A DNA stretch of 64,000 bases from Linum tenue. Lineage: Eukaryota > Streptophyta > Magnoliopsida > Malpighiales > Linaceae. The notes below the pieces were generated by a model, which searched no databases, was not told the origin of the DNA, and worked only from the letters and a program-made list of their open reading frames with translations. The stretch covers positions 13,181,467-13,245,466 of the forward strand of contig CAMGYJ010000010.1 in the NCBI GenBank assembly GCA_946122785.1. Direction: 5' to 3'. Shown piece by piece: positions 1-11,486 of this stretch (position 1 is the first letter of the stretch; each line of letters begins with the position of its first letter). The position numbers and the translations under genes were made by a program.

Positions 1-230
1 GTCATACAAGACACAGCAACCAAACATGAGCCACCTGTGTTGGGAAAGTATCCCCACAATGCATGCAGAAGGGAAATAGGTAAGGCATCCAGCTTGAAAA
101 AGGAAGGAAACCCCCCTCCTTTCATTTAGCCAAGTGTTGGCTATTTGAGTCACGAGAAGCATGGGAATGGAATTCACGACCCATCTTGACAGTCTAAGGA
201 ACATTCTAGTAACTAACGTAAGTTGCACAG

Positions 231-285
<55 letters not shown>

Positions 286-695
286 ATTTGCTGATAATAA
301 TGAATGCAAAACTGAGGCAATGAGTTAGTAATAATAAACAAGAAGAAAAGTGGAAGCTTTTTTTACCGTTCAAGAGCAAAGACATATAGAAGACAATATC
401 ACCACTTTCAAACTACATCTCAGGTGATTCTAATAGAATGATGGCGAATGGGGATCAAAAGAAAGAAGAAAACTTTGCAAGAAGATTGATAGTAATTTAC
501 CTATGTTCTTTCTATCCACTGCAAAATGAAATGAAATGGCACTGCATAAGAGCAGAATCTTGGCTTTTTCTTAATCGGACTAGAATGGTTGATAAGATGA
601 ATGTGTCCGATTGCCTTGAGACCAAGAGAGTAGCATTTCGTTATGAGGGAGAAAAAATGGGTGGGTTTGAATGCTGCCTCTAAGCTCTAACTCTT
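1..695. other. Non-coding flank with a GA microsatellite
   Basis: No supported gene. The stretch contains a (GA)n run at 233-278 and otherwise unremarkable sequence downstream (3' side) of the methyltransferase pseudogene that lies on the minus strand. The open frame at 438-683 has no recognisable domain and is treated as chance. Confidence 0.6.
233..278. repeat. (GA)n microsatellite
   Basis: An uninterrupted GA dinucleotide run of about 46 bases is read directly in the sequence. Confidence 0.97.
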
Positions 696-3228
696 CTAAT
701 TAGTTTTAGTCACATTCTGTTGTCCTGCAACCCAATACTGTCTGACGACGAACATCACCTTCTCTGGAACAAGAGGGCCATCTTCGTGGTCTACCATTTT
801 CGTATTCCATCTCATTCCTGAAACAGTTTTCTTCACTTTGACAAGAACATCCACATGATCTCTGAATATCATTGTTCCTTCTGGCCTTAATATCCTATCC
901 ATCTACAGTAGAATGTCTTCCATATTGCGCCTGCAAATAAGGGAACAAGATAGTCTGTATGTTATCAATTATTCCCTTTGTAATTTGAAATGGAGCATCT
1001 CATCTTTTTGGCCCATCGTTATGAATGTAAGGAATCGTGAAAAAAAATACTTCCTTGATTAACCAATACTAGGGCAATCACTCACTTGTCCTTGTACAAG
1101 CTGAAGAGGCCATTTGCGTGAATGAGATCATACGTCCTTGGGTATGTAGAGAAAGCTTCACACCTAATAACAAGGAGCAGAATAAGATGATAATTTAAAG
1201 CATTGAAAAGAACAGATGAATGTGAGATCCACCAAATCCAAGCTAAGAAACCATTTCAATAAAACAATTAATGTATTTGATCGCATTTTAGTAAAGAATA
1301 CAACTTCCACTAGTGGTTGTGTTCCTTCACTGCCTAACTCTTCTAGGCCCAAGTATGATGCTCAGCAGAAGTGAAATTCTTTTATTGAACAACATTAAGT
1401 CACAATACCACTTAATAACAGAAGGGGAAAGTTTTTCAATAGTAGTTACCAATCATGATAAATGCCAATAAAAGCACGCTCGAATACAACACCCAAGGTG
1501 TTCTTCTCGGCAATGGTAGGCACAACGTTCATAACCCACATTTTAGAAGATTCAAGGGCTGCAGTGAAACCTCCCATGCCAGCATTCATGTCCATAATGT
1601 TGCGATACCTCCCCGTGTCTAGGATTTTGTTTATCCTCTTATAAGCATTTACATGCTTCTTCCATGCCCGACTATCTTCCAGGTATTCCTGTGGAGAGAC
1701 TCCAGAAATAGCCCCACTAGATACTCTGAAAGGCACGACTTTAAGTCTATCAGGAAATGGCTTCCACTCGGACGCATCAAACTTTGAAGATGGAGTTACA
1801 CATGGCTCCATTTTCTTGTACCTAAAGCAGGAAGCAAAGGAAGCCATTAGCCATTAGGAACACTTAATGTTATATACATAGGTCTTTGGAACATTGGAGA
1901 ATTGACAATATGACTCACCAGACATCGTCGGGATCTGAGGATTCACACATGGTGCGTTGCTCTGTGCAAGATCCAGAGTCTAGACTTTTCTAGCCAAATA
2001 CCAATATCACCCAACTCATCATTCTTCTCCCAACAAAGAAGTCGGGTGATTTCTTCAATCTTGTTTTGTTATGCTTCAAGGTCCTCTTTAGTTCTCTTTC
2101 ATGCTTCATAATAAGTCCTCTAGTTGATGGGAGGATCAGAAAGTAGCCAGTAACCACCTGGTCTTAGAACACGATCAACTTCCATCATGTACATTCCATC
2201 TGAACCAAAACCAAAAAAACAATTCTTGTTGTCAACTGCCTCCTAGATACTCAAAAGTGGTAATAAAACCTGTGAAACACACTGCATGTGAAGATATGCA
2301 TTGTTGCAGTTGGCCAACCATTTCTTTATCAAATTCCTACAATCAATATACTTGATTATGTTTTCCACTAAGGAGAATCATCACAATCTTACCATTAGCA
2401 CCCCAAGGAATCAAGCAACGAGAACAGTGGGCCATGTGATGTCAAATGCTCCAGAAGGATAGAGGAGCTTTATTGTTCCAACATCCCCAATGACAGCTGG
2501 AACGCCTCTTTCCCGTGCAAACTGAACTTGCGCTTCATGCGAGTCTCTCGGTGCAAGTGACATGGTAAGAACATTCTTTTTGAAAAGGTATGCACCCAAA
2601 CTAACAACCTAAATTCACCAAAATGCAGCTCCAATTAGCCCCTGAGGTACAAAATCAGGAGGGAAAAGCATTTTTCTGATCAAAACAGTTAGAGCTTATA
2701 TCGATTACCCCACAGCTAGTATCCAAGGCAGTTCTAACCATCCCATTATCAATGGGGATCGCCTTGGCAAGCTGATCGATATAAGCATCCGCTCCTCAGG
2801 GGTTCCTGGGTTCCATCACCTGGAAACCTAAACACATTCCCTTCATATATAATCCAGTTCTGGATAGCTTTCTCAACTGTCAAGCTCTTATGAGGTGCAT
2901 TAGCATAGGGCACATAGTCACGACTCTTGGCCCACGGGAAAGGGGTGGCATATCTCTTTGGCGCAAGGATAAGACAATGGAGCTTCTCGGAATCTCTTTG
3001 ACATCGAGTGCAGACACATCGGCATCGCCGCTGGTCTTATAAGTCAGATCGGTGAGGATGCTACAGTCCGTTTGTTTGGTGACCACTTGAGCGTCGCCTT
3101 TACCAAACCCGCTTCGTTTCCATGCGCCCAAGATGTAGAAGAAGAAACATAAACCGACCACGATGGTCGATGAAGACTGAGATGGAGCTCCTTGTTCTCG
3201 GGTCCCCTGTGTTCCCTTTTTTCGCCAT
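696..3228 (-). pseudogene. Pseudogene of a plant PMT/QUA2-type putative methyltransferase
   Basis: Intact relatives are Golgi type II membrane proteins of about 600 aa with a SAM-dependent methyltransferase domain (Methyltransf_29, formerly DUF248), proposed to act on cell-wall polysaccharide. Reading right to left, the N-terminus begins at 3228 ([15 protein letters not shown]), directly after a good splice acceptor. The membrane anchor follows ([14 protein letters not shown]), then EKLHC and [11 protein letters not shown] (about 2890-2990), SAM motif I as LDTSCG (about 2710), [13 protein letters not shown] (2500s), the block 1446-1847 ([23 protein letters not shown]) and the C-terminus at 696-902 ([22 protein letters not shown]). 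Introns are kept, so it is not a processed copy. Damage includes about 4 extra bases after the start region, loss of roughly 35-40 residues before EKLHC, further frameshifts near 2750-2800, and an in-frame TAG at 903-905 where relatives have Glu. It resembles the PMT2 branch most. Identification of the family is firm; loss of function is inferred from the disruptions. Confidence 0.85.
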
Positions 3229-4312
3229 CCTGAAATAAAATTACAGAAGCTTGTCTCGATGATGAATAAAATGGGAATTGCTCTCACAAGCAATGGCCAG
3301 AGCATAAAGATTCAAATGGCAAAAGAAGATGAGAGAATGAAATGTGAATATGAACCAAAATTGTCACAATCTGACACAACCAGGTGGATGTTTTTCATGA
3401 TAAGGTTCCAGTGGTAAGAAAAGAATCGAACTTTGACATAATCCGCGTCTCTGATCAAAAGCTGCGTATAGGCATACGACAAATTCAGTGGTGTGGGAAA
3501 AGATTCAAATGATATCATCACCCAAGTTATATAGCAGTTCATCGTTGCCAATTCCCACAGAGATAGTGTTTTCAAGAATGGGTATTCATTCTTATTGTTT
3601 GGTTCCAGGAAAAAAATGATTAATCATCAAACTGAGCTACTCTCAAAGGGGGTTCAGAAATTGAACGAATAACTTAGCAGAAAGAGGGCGAGAAGAAAAT
3701 GAGAAGAGGGAACTCTTACGAAGTGGGAAGGTGGTGTTGGGCGGAGGGAGTGTTAGATCCAGACCATGCTTCGATTAAGAGACAGGGGGAGAGAGAGGGA
3801 GAGTTGCAGAAAAGCAGAGGAGGTCATGAGGATGCGGGGAAGGAGGGGGAGTGGGTGTGGAAGGTTTGAAATTTTGCCTACCACAAAGGAAAAAGTTTCG
3901 ATCTTTTTGTTGTTCTTTCGTTTACATTGATGAGATTCGGATATAGAATACTTGGAATGGAAACGAGACAAAAATGAGACCCAACGAAATTCTCTGTTGA
4001 AAAATTGTCTCGATTTGTTCGAAGGTTGAGAAAACAAGAGGGGAGAACGAAGGTGAAAGGGACGTGAAGCATGGCCTATTGGTTTAATTGTGTTCGGTTT
4101 TGCCCCAATGGGCAATGAGAACCATCCTGTCCAAAACCTGGCACTTGACCCAAACCCTGAATGATTCGTCGGGTCAGACGGGTTGGGTTGGCTCCACTCG
4201 CTTGACCTTTTGTCTCCCTTTGATGCCCGACGGTCAGAATGCTCTGTAGTATAACAATCTCTGGGTCGGTCGTCATCCGATCAACTAATCAGCATGCCGA
4301 ATCTCATTATTA
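3229..4312. other. Upstream flank of the methyltransferase pseudogene
   Basis: No gene is supported. The part next to 3228 looks like an intron in the former 5' UTR, because a polypyrimidine/AG acceptor sits immediately before the pseudogene ATG. The open frames at 3753-4115 and 3878-4072 show no recognisable domain. Confidence 0.45.
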
Positions 4313-4402
4313 TGGGGAAAAATCCAAAACTACCACTGTTAAAAAAATTACAAATATACCATCTAAACCGAAAAAATTCCAAAACTACCACCATAATTTC
4401 AA

Positions 4403-4660
4403 AACCGCCACCCAAGGAGGCGGTTTGCATATGAACCGCTTGCTAAGGTGGCGGTTCATGGGAGAAACGCATGGGGAGGAGACGTTTTGTATTATTTATA
4501 CAAACCACCACTTGGAGGTGCGATTCATTGGTGTCCCGACAAACAAACCGCCTCTTCAAGGAGCGGTTCTATGTCGACAATATAAACCGCTCTTCGAGGA
4601 TGAGGTTTGTATTGTCGACACACAAACCGCTCCCTCCCCCAGCGGTTTGTGTGCCATCCC
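4403..4660. repeat. Tandem palindromic (hairpin) repeats at the MULE 5' end
   Basis: About six or seven degenerate units of roughly 35-50 bp follow one another. Each is an imperfect inverted repeat of the type AAACCGCC...GGCGGTTTGTAT, several closed by GTCGAC. Such subterminal hairpin arrays are known in some plant DNA transposons. A role in transposase binding is inference. Confidence 0.7.
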
Positions 4661-4985
4661 AATTCCCCCAACATCCGACATGTCGGCATGCAGGGGGTGG
4701 GGTTGTATGCATGGTAGACTAAAACCGCCCCCTGCGATTTTCAGTAAAAAATTTGCCTATAAAAGGCAGCTTTGATAACCTCAGCTCCTCACCTCTCTCA
4801 TTATTCTTCTTCATATTTATGTTCTGGACCTTACTTTTTTTAGTTTTTGCGATTAATGTTACTTCATAAGTTTGTCTTGTTGCACTGTTTACTGTGATTT
4901 GTGATTTTGATGGTATTAATTTAGTTACAACTTTATTGCAGATATCATTCAAAAGTTCACACTTGGGTTACGGTCCAATGGCTAT

Positions 4986-7940
4986 ATGGAAGAGACCGGA
5001 AAGGGGATACGTTACGTCGGTGGTAATTTTCATAAAGTCAAGGTCGCTACAAAACCGAACCTTGAAGAGCTCCGTCAAATATGTACTGAGGTTACTGGCA
5101 TGGATGGCACGAGAAGAGTTGATCGTATGGTGTATCGATATCCAAACAAACATGGCGGGTCGTTGTGGTATGAGGAATTTCTCATAACCACTCAGGAGGA
5201 CGTAGATGCCATGGTCGAATTTTTGATCGCCAATAAAAAAAATCAAGTAGAGATGTTTGTTTATATCGAGGCGGTCGAAGTCGGTGGAGGTAATTCTAGA
5301 GATGGCCAAACATCTTGTATCCACAGTGGAGGTGGATTATACAAAGATCATCCCTACCAAGGTTACTATGATCCTCGTACCTACCATGAGTACTAGGAAG
5401 GAGGTGGAGGTCATAAAAAATCCTTCCCATCATATGAAGAAGAAGCCCAAGGGTACCATGATAGTACCAACCCGAGTACAACTTCCACCAAGGCAGCGGT
5501 AGTTATCACAACTACCATTACATAGCTGATGAAGGTGCCTTTCATGATCCGAATCAGATGGAAGATGCCTGCCGTGTCCATTTAGTGACCCTGAGGATGA
5601 GGAGGAGGAAGGTGATGTTAGTGCAAACATCATCGACACTCTTGAAGGTGCTAATGATTCAGACCCTGATTTAGACGCAGATGATGATGAGGTGTCTCAT
5701 GACCATGTACCTATCCCGTACTACAATCACATTTCAAATGAAAATTGGTATGTTGATGCCGACATGGAGCCGCCAGAGGTTCAAGTATGGGGTCAACTGA
5801 CTGGGTTTATGAAGGGCCAACAATTTGCTACGAAAAATGAGGTGAGACACGCTATTGCCACAGAAGCGATGACTCAGAGTTTCGAATGGCACACAACTCA
5901 CTTCGACACTAAGAGACTCATAGTTAAATGCCAAAATAAACACGAGGGATGCAAGACTAGGGTCCGAGCCATCAAGAACAAGCGAGTCGGCCATTGGATC
6001 ATATCCCGTGCGGTGAACACTCACATATGTGTGTCATCCATAACATCCCAGAGCCATCGACAGTTGAAATCCAGGGTGATTGTCGCAGTTATCAAGCATC
6101 TAATTGAAGAATAGCCTAACCTGAAGGTCAAAGCCATCATCGCGGACATTTCTATTCATTATGGATATATTATTAACTATAAGAAGGCGTGGCATGGAAA
6201 GCATAAAGCAATGGCTGCCTTTTTGGTGACCGCGAAGAATCATATGCATTCCTTCCTATATTGATTTTGGCTTTGGAGGCGTCTAACCCTGACATTGTTT
6301 TCTCACCCCGCAACCAAGATGAAGAAATTCAGCCGTCGGAGCCCGGTAACAAACTCCATTTCAAACGTTTTTTTTGTCATTCAAGCCATCTATTGATGGT
6401 TTTCCCTTTTGTGTCCCTATGATGCAAGTCGATGGAACATTCCTTACCGACAAGTACAAGGGAACTCTACACATTGCCAAGGGAGCAGATGCAAATAGAT
6501 GTGTCTTTCCTCTACCATTTGCCATTGTTGAGGGAGAGAATACCGAAAGCTATGGATGATTTTTCCGACAAATTCAAATCCACGTCACTAGGAGGACAAA
6601 CTTAACAATCATCTATGATCGCCACGCCGGGATCAGGGCTGCCATCTTAGGTTTGGATCCAGCCTGGAAGTGGTCACATCGCTGGTGCATATGACACTTC
6701 AAGAGCTATTGGAACCATGATTTCAAGCGGAGGAAGCTTTCTGATAGTCTATGGTGGACCGGTAAGCGTTCTATCATATTGGTTAATTAATTGTGTTAAC
6801 TGCGAAAATATGCTTTCGAATACAATGTGCCACTTATTTAGACTCTTTACAAAGATATGCATGTATAAGGAAATGGGGTCTTAAGCGATCATCATGATCC
6901 TCCCATTTCCTGGGAAAATCGGGTTCTAAGCGATCCTCGGATTGCCCTTTTCTATAAAAAAAGTTGTGTTTCTAAGGAGATGTATACTTCTCCTAAAAGT
7001 CTAACGAGTGTACTTTTACTTATTTAAATAATGGAAAACAACCAATAGATGTATCATTTTTGCTTACACTTTTGTTTGTGTATTCATCAGTTGTTGCCTA
7101 CCAACAGAAGAAATTCAAAGAGAAGATGCAGAATATCCATGAGCTATGCCCTGAAGGTGCGCAGTGGTTGGATCAACATGACCTAACCATGTGGACTTTT
7201 CATAAGGACGGAGGTAGCAAGTGGGGTATCGCCACAACGAACTCAAGTGAAAGTATAAGCAACGTCTACAAGGGTGTTCGTGCATTGCCAATCTCTGCCA
7301 TTGTTGAGATGACATACGGGAAAAAGAACCAATGGTTTGTCAATCGCCTCCACTGGGCTGCAAAGAGGGAGGCACAGGGTAAGGTACACTCCGATAAAGT
7401 CTTAGAAATAATGGAAAAAGACAATCGGAAGAGCTCTCGGCACACAGTCGAGACCAGTCACTAGGAGGATGAGAGACGTGGGGGTCATCGTCATTAAGTC
7501 AAGATCAACTTCCGGTCAAAAAAAGGGGAGTGCTCTTGTTATAAGTATTAGGGGAGAGGTTTCCTTTGTTCTCCTGCAATGGCTGTAATCAAACACAAGA
7601 GCAAAGACCCTCGTCACTTCGTTAGTCCGTTCTTCAACATCGACTCACAAAAAAACTCTTATGCCAGGAGTTTTCGTGCTTTGCCTGATGAAGCCTGCTG
7701 GCCCGTGTATGAAGGAAAGGTTGTCATTCCACCAATCATACTAAGTGCGTGAAGCAGGTCGGCCGCTAGTAAAGAGGATTCCAAACGAGATGGATCAAAG
7801 TGGAAGACTACTACGAGCGCCTATGCGTTGTTCCATCTACAAAGTTTTAGGGCATGACAAACGAAAATGTCCTGTTCCATCCTCAAAACCCAGGGCCCGA
7901 CGTCGTGACTCGGATAACGGCGCATGGATTTTTATATAGT
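4986..7940 (+). pseudogene. MULE transposase pseudogene
   Basis: The parts of a MuDR/FAR1-type transposase appear in order. An N-terminal PB1-like region lies at 4986-5396 (IRYVGGNFHKVKVA, MVYRYPNKHGG). The MuDR DNA-binding region is at 5692-6114 (VRHAIATEAMTQSF, RLIVKCQNKHEGCKTRVRA). The DDE core is at about 6374-6760 with candidate acidic residues in MQVDGTFLTDKYKGTL and TIIYDRHAGIRAAI. A helical region is at 7085-7464. A C-terminal zinc-knuckle remnant is at about 7745-7900 (RCSIYKVLGHDKRKCP, where relatives have Cys for Tyr). A GT-AG intron of about 330 bp lies from 6763 to 7089. Disruptions include TAG at 5394-5396, TAG at 6112-6114, TGA at 6557-6559 (Trp codon in relatives) and several frameshifts. 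It is clearly non-functional as read. Confidence 0.85.
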
Positions 7941-8162
7941 TCGTAGTTTGTATTCATTTATGTGGTTATGTAGTTGGCTTTTATGTGAGGTACGAGTCAT
8001 TGTAGTTTTGCAAAATAAATCACATTTTGTCGCATTAGTCCAACTTGTTTAGCCAACATATCACTCACATAAACACACTCCATAAATCAACTAAAATATA
8101 ACTTGAGTCCATCAACATTAACTTGAAATAAATACAACTTGATCCACTTAAATAATCACAAC

Positions 8163-8945
8163 TCAAAACAGGAAGACACACTCATGCATTAGTGTAGCTC
8201 GACGATTCGCCCTCTGCCTCCTTGTTCGATGGGAGACGGGTCCGGCGGGTGTAATCGTGGCCGGAGGCGGTGGCAAAGGTCGTTTCGCTAAAGTTTGGCG
8301 GTGGTCCGTACTATGTCGCCGTTGGGCCGTGCTAGGTGGCTCCTCCGTGTGGTGACGAATCCCCTCGCGCTCAGAAGGTGGGGAGTGTTCTGCCATTGAT
8401 GTTGAGGTTGGTGCAACGACTGGAAGTCTTGTTAGGAAGATGAGGAGGAACCATCATTCCAAGTAGCCGAGGAGGTGGCGTTGAAAGTACGCGGTCGGGG
8501 ATGGTACTGAAAACTCGGTCGGGGATCGTAGTAAGTACCCTGGTCGGTGGTGTACTCGGTCAGAGCTCGTAGTGGAAATCAGGCCGAGGATCGTATTGAG
8601 TACTTGGATCGTAGGGGAAACTTGGTCGGGGATCATACTGAATAACTGGTCGTAGAAAGTACTCGGTCGAGGCTCGTAGTGAAAACTCGAGCGGGGATCG
8701 TACTAAGTACTTGACCCTTCATTTCGGCACACCTCCAAAGGAGCAGGCACGCGCCACGTCTCTAGCGGCTTGATCTCGGGCACGTGAGGTTGGTCCCCTA
8801 CAACCTTGTTTTGCTTTCTGTTATGCGACGGTGGCGGGTTGGGTTTAGCACGAGTCACTTGAGTTGTTGGCACAGGGGGCAGCGGCGGGTATCTATGATG
8901 ATCACCCCGGATGGATTACCAGAACTGTTCATTGATGTTGTGTAC
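8163..8945 (-). pseudogene. Proline-rich tail resembling plant mobile domain (MAIN-like) proteins
   Basis: On the minus strand the segment encodes, across broken frames, a Pro-rich stretch (PPPPPVPTTQVTRAKPNPPP), a tandem array of YDPRPSF-type repeats (about 8460-8710) and a basic end reading HDYTRRTRLPSNKEAEGES. This resembles the C-terminal tails of plant-mobile-domain proteins, which are known to be carried next to some MULE transposases in convergent orientation, as here. The plant mobile domain itself is not seen. Frameshifts and stops make this a relic at best. The identification rests on composition and context and is weak. Confidence 0.35.
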
Positions 8946-8950
8946 TATCA

Positions 8951-9265
8951 TATGCCGAAATACGCCTCCACATAAATGATGGTTTCCTCTCCTCCTCCCC
9001 CGTCAATGGGTACCACTGTGATCGGCAACGGCTCGTAGTGACCGCGTGCCATACCCTAGAGCTCTTCCAGGCGGACGAGTCCCTGGGCGGAGATGGCGTA
9101 CAGCTCGCCGGAGACTCAGTCGAAGCCGGCGGCGCAGGAGAGGTTGAGGAGGAATGGCACGCGGTAGGGCTCGCAGACGAGTGGGTAGGGTTCGACGGTC
9201 CGAAAACTACAGTGAAAGAACGCGTTGTCTGTGCACATGAGGAAGGGAATTGGGAAATGAGGATG
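8951..9265 (-). pseudogene. AIG2-like gamma-glutamylcyclotransferase fragment
   Basis: On the minus strand a GC-rich frame reads PIPFLMCTDNAFFH, VEPYPLVCEPYRVPFLLN, VSGELYAISAQGLVRLEEL, GMARGHYEPLPITVV and YVEAYFG. This is the order of conserved blocks in plant AIG2-like (GGACT/BtrG-type gamma-glutamylcyclotransferase) proteins: the YPLVC-YRVPFL strand, the GELY block and the LEELEG-GHY block that carries the usual catalytic Glu region. Two in-frame stops are present, TGA (+ strand 9116-9118) and TAG (9056-9058). The YGTLKRG nucleotide-loop motif at the N-terminus and the C-terminal third are missing. Homology stops abruptly at about 8951, next to the YDPRPSF-repeat tail, which suggests a captured or truncated copy. 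Confidence 0.7.
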
Positions 9266-9445
9266 GAGGAAAGAGATGGCAGGTTTGCTTTTGTTAAGTG
9301 GGTCGGGTTTGGTTCATTGGTTGGGTTGGATGTATGACATGGAGGGTTTAGCGACGTGACGGGTCGAGTTTAACCATTTCTGGCCCAAAATGGCGCTGGC
9401 TAGGCGCTCAAGTTAGCTATGTCAGCACATAACAGACTTTGTAAA

Positions 9446-9588
9446 CAGAGTTGGACGGAGACTAACAGAGAGTGAGTAAATGTGACATGTTTCAGTAATT
9501 TGATTGACCAAAATTGATATTAATTTTTTCTAGTGACTAAACATGACACGATTTAGTAATCCTAGTGACCAAATGTGACATTTATCCC
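9446..9588. repeat. Left arm of an inverted-repeat family
   Basis: This arm contains TGACATGTTTCAGTAATT and GTGACCAAATGTGACATT blocks and is the near reverse complement of 14511-14600. The hAT element at 9780-14449 lies between the two arms, so it probably inserted into a pre-existing inverted-repeat element. No target duplication for the older element was resolved. Confidence 0.65.
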
Positions 9589-9975
9589 AATATTTAATTA
9601 CCACATTACTATATTCAATAATGAAACTTTTGTGGGTATCCTCATCTAACTCGCACCAACCCATAGTGAGGAGTGGTGTGAATTGTGGATAATAGTGTAA
9701 TTCTATATTTATAATTGTGATTAACCGCAAAATTGCCCAAACCCAATTTCCAGTTTCCACCCCTATATACTGTATAGTTTAGGCATGGCAATGGGCCCGC
9801 GGGCCTTGGGCATTCGCCGGGGCCCGCCCGCGTGTACTGGGTCGAAACCCGCAAGGCCGGGTTGTGTGGCGGTTTCGGGCCTAACCGCGGCCCGCAGGAG
9901 ACGGTGACGGGCTGGGTGTGGATTTCGTCATCCCCGCACCGTACCCGGCCCGTAAGTAAAACGACGCCGCTTGCC

Positions 9976-11486
9976 CATCATATATAATCCAACATTTTAG
10001 GGTTAGGGTCTTCAGAACCCATTTTCACCACGCAGTCGCCGATTCCCTCTCCCGATTTCCTCTCAACCCTAACTCATCCAATCGACGATTTCTCTGTAAA
10101 TCCCTTCGATTCCGACGAAATCTACTCCTTCCTCTACTGATTTCCCACCAAAATCGACGATACCAGCATCAATAACCCTAGATCCTTCCCTAAATTAAGC
10201 CCCCAGTCATCGAAAATGTCTCGATCGACGAAACACACCACTAGAATCGTGCATGCAGATGATTTCTTTCCTAGATCAAGAAATCGAGATAAGTATTCGA
10301 TTCTTTCTTTCCTTAATCCAGTTGTGCTTATACGTATATAAATAGGTGACTAATTGCATGGTTTTGTTCATCTGCAGTTTATCAAAGTCGAACCCTAAAT
10401 CCATAAACGCAAGCCTTCCAGTTCCAGAACTTGAAATCCCCCTTTCCGTCATTCATTCAATCTTCTAAGTAAGTTTATTTCCCAGTACTTAGTTCATTTT
10501 TTTCATGATGATGGTGCTTGGTTAGTTTTCCAGAAACGCTAATGCTTTAATCTTTCTTGCTCCTTTGTTTTGGCTTTTTGCAGCTTGTTGCTCGCGAGTC
10601 TCATCAAATGAGGCAACATTTGGTGCCTTCCAGAATTCGAACCCTAAATCCAGAAACACAAGCCTTCCAGTAAGTTTAATGGCCGCCCCATCGTTCATTT
10701 TTTTCCCGTGGTGCTTGCTTAGTTTGCCAGAAACAGAAAAGGTCTTTAATCTTTCTTGCTTTTTTGCTTTTGGCTTTCGACAGCTTGTTGCTCGCGAGTC
10801 TCATCAAGTAGGCAGCAGCAGGTGCTGTAACTGCAGTAGCCTTCCCGAATTCACAATAAGTTTAGTATACTTTATTTCATTTCGTGACTTGTTGCTTAGT
10901 TTGTCATAATCACAAATGCTAATGCCTTCATTTCCTGCTCTTTTGTTTCTGTAGCTTGCTGTTTGGGAGTTTTGGCAATCAGCTGGTGCTTCAACTGCAT
11001 TCTACTCTCTGCTGAGGTAAGTCGATGACCCTTGTTTGGTGTTGGTTGTTCACAGAACAACCCAATATGCTAGATTAGTCACATGTCGATTAACTGGTCA
11101 CATAATCAATTGTAGTTGTTGTACCTACATGTAATCTGCTAATGCTCACTTAGGCACTTTGTTAATTTGGTCTAAGCTAAACTTAACACATCTCGAGTGT
11201 TAAGTTTAAAACTGCTAATCCACTAATCTAGTAATGTTAAACACAAATTCCCTTAATCTTATCTTCTTAAGTTAGAAAACTGCAGTCTGCTCAATGTTAA
11301 ACTACTAATGTAATAAGAACACACCTAATCTAAGTTAGAAAACTGCAGTCCACTAAGTAATAAGAACACACCTAATCTGTAATGACTAAACTCCTTATGC
11401 TTCTAACCTTCTTATTCTCTGAACTAAGTAATAAGAACACACCTGGACATCTTTCTAAAACATTTTTAATTTCTTATGTCAAACAG
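9976..11486 (+). promoter_or_regulatory. hAT promoter and repeated non-coding leader exons
   Basis: A CATATATAATCC TATA-like motif near 9976-9987 precedes a leader in which an exon-like unit recurs. Copies of GCTTGTTGCTCGCGAGTCTC occur at about 10583 and 10793, with a diverged copy near 10952. Each is preceded by a T-rich CAG/TAG acceptor, and the first two are followed by an AGTAAGTTTA or ATAAGTTTAG donor-like run. An earlier related block (AACCCTAAATCCATAAACGC, about 10391) extends the series. The final acceptor is the CAG directly before the transposase ATG at 11487. Confidence 0.55.

Larger units (their letters stand above)
4313..8160 (+). mobile_element. Decayed Mutator-like element (MULE)
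   Basis: The unit is defined by a MULE transposase pseudogene (4986-7940) preceded by a repetitive, hairpin-rich 5' end (about 4313-4740). The probable 5' terminus is the run starting GGGGAAAAATCCAAAAC at about 4314. The matching inverted terminus was not found on the right, so the right boundary given is only where transposase homology ends. The opposite-strand proline-rich tail at 8163-8945 may belong to the same element. Confidence 0.7.

Noticed and set aside
3753..4115. 120-aa minus-strand open frame upstream of the methyltransferase pseudogene
   Set aside because: No domain, low-complexity Leu/Ser/Pro content, and no splice or promoter support.
4403..4660. CRISPR-like array of short repeats
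   Set aside because: The units are adjoining imperfect hairpins without unique spacers, and this is plant nuclear DNA within a MULE.
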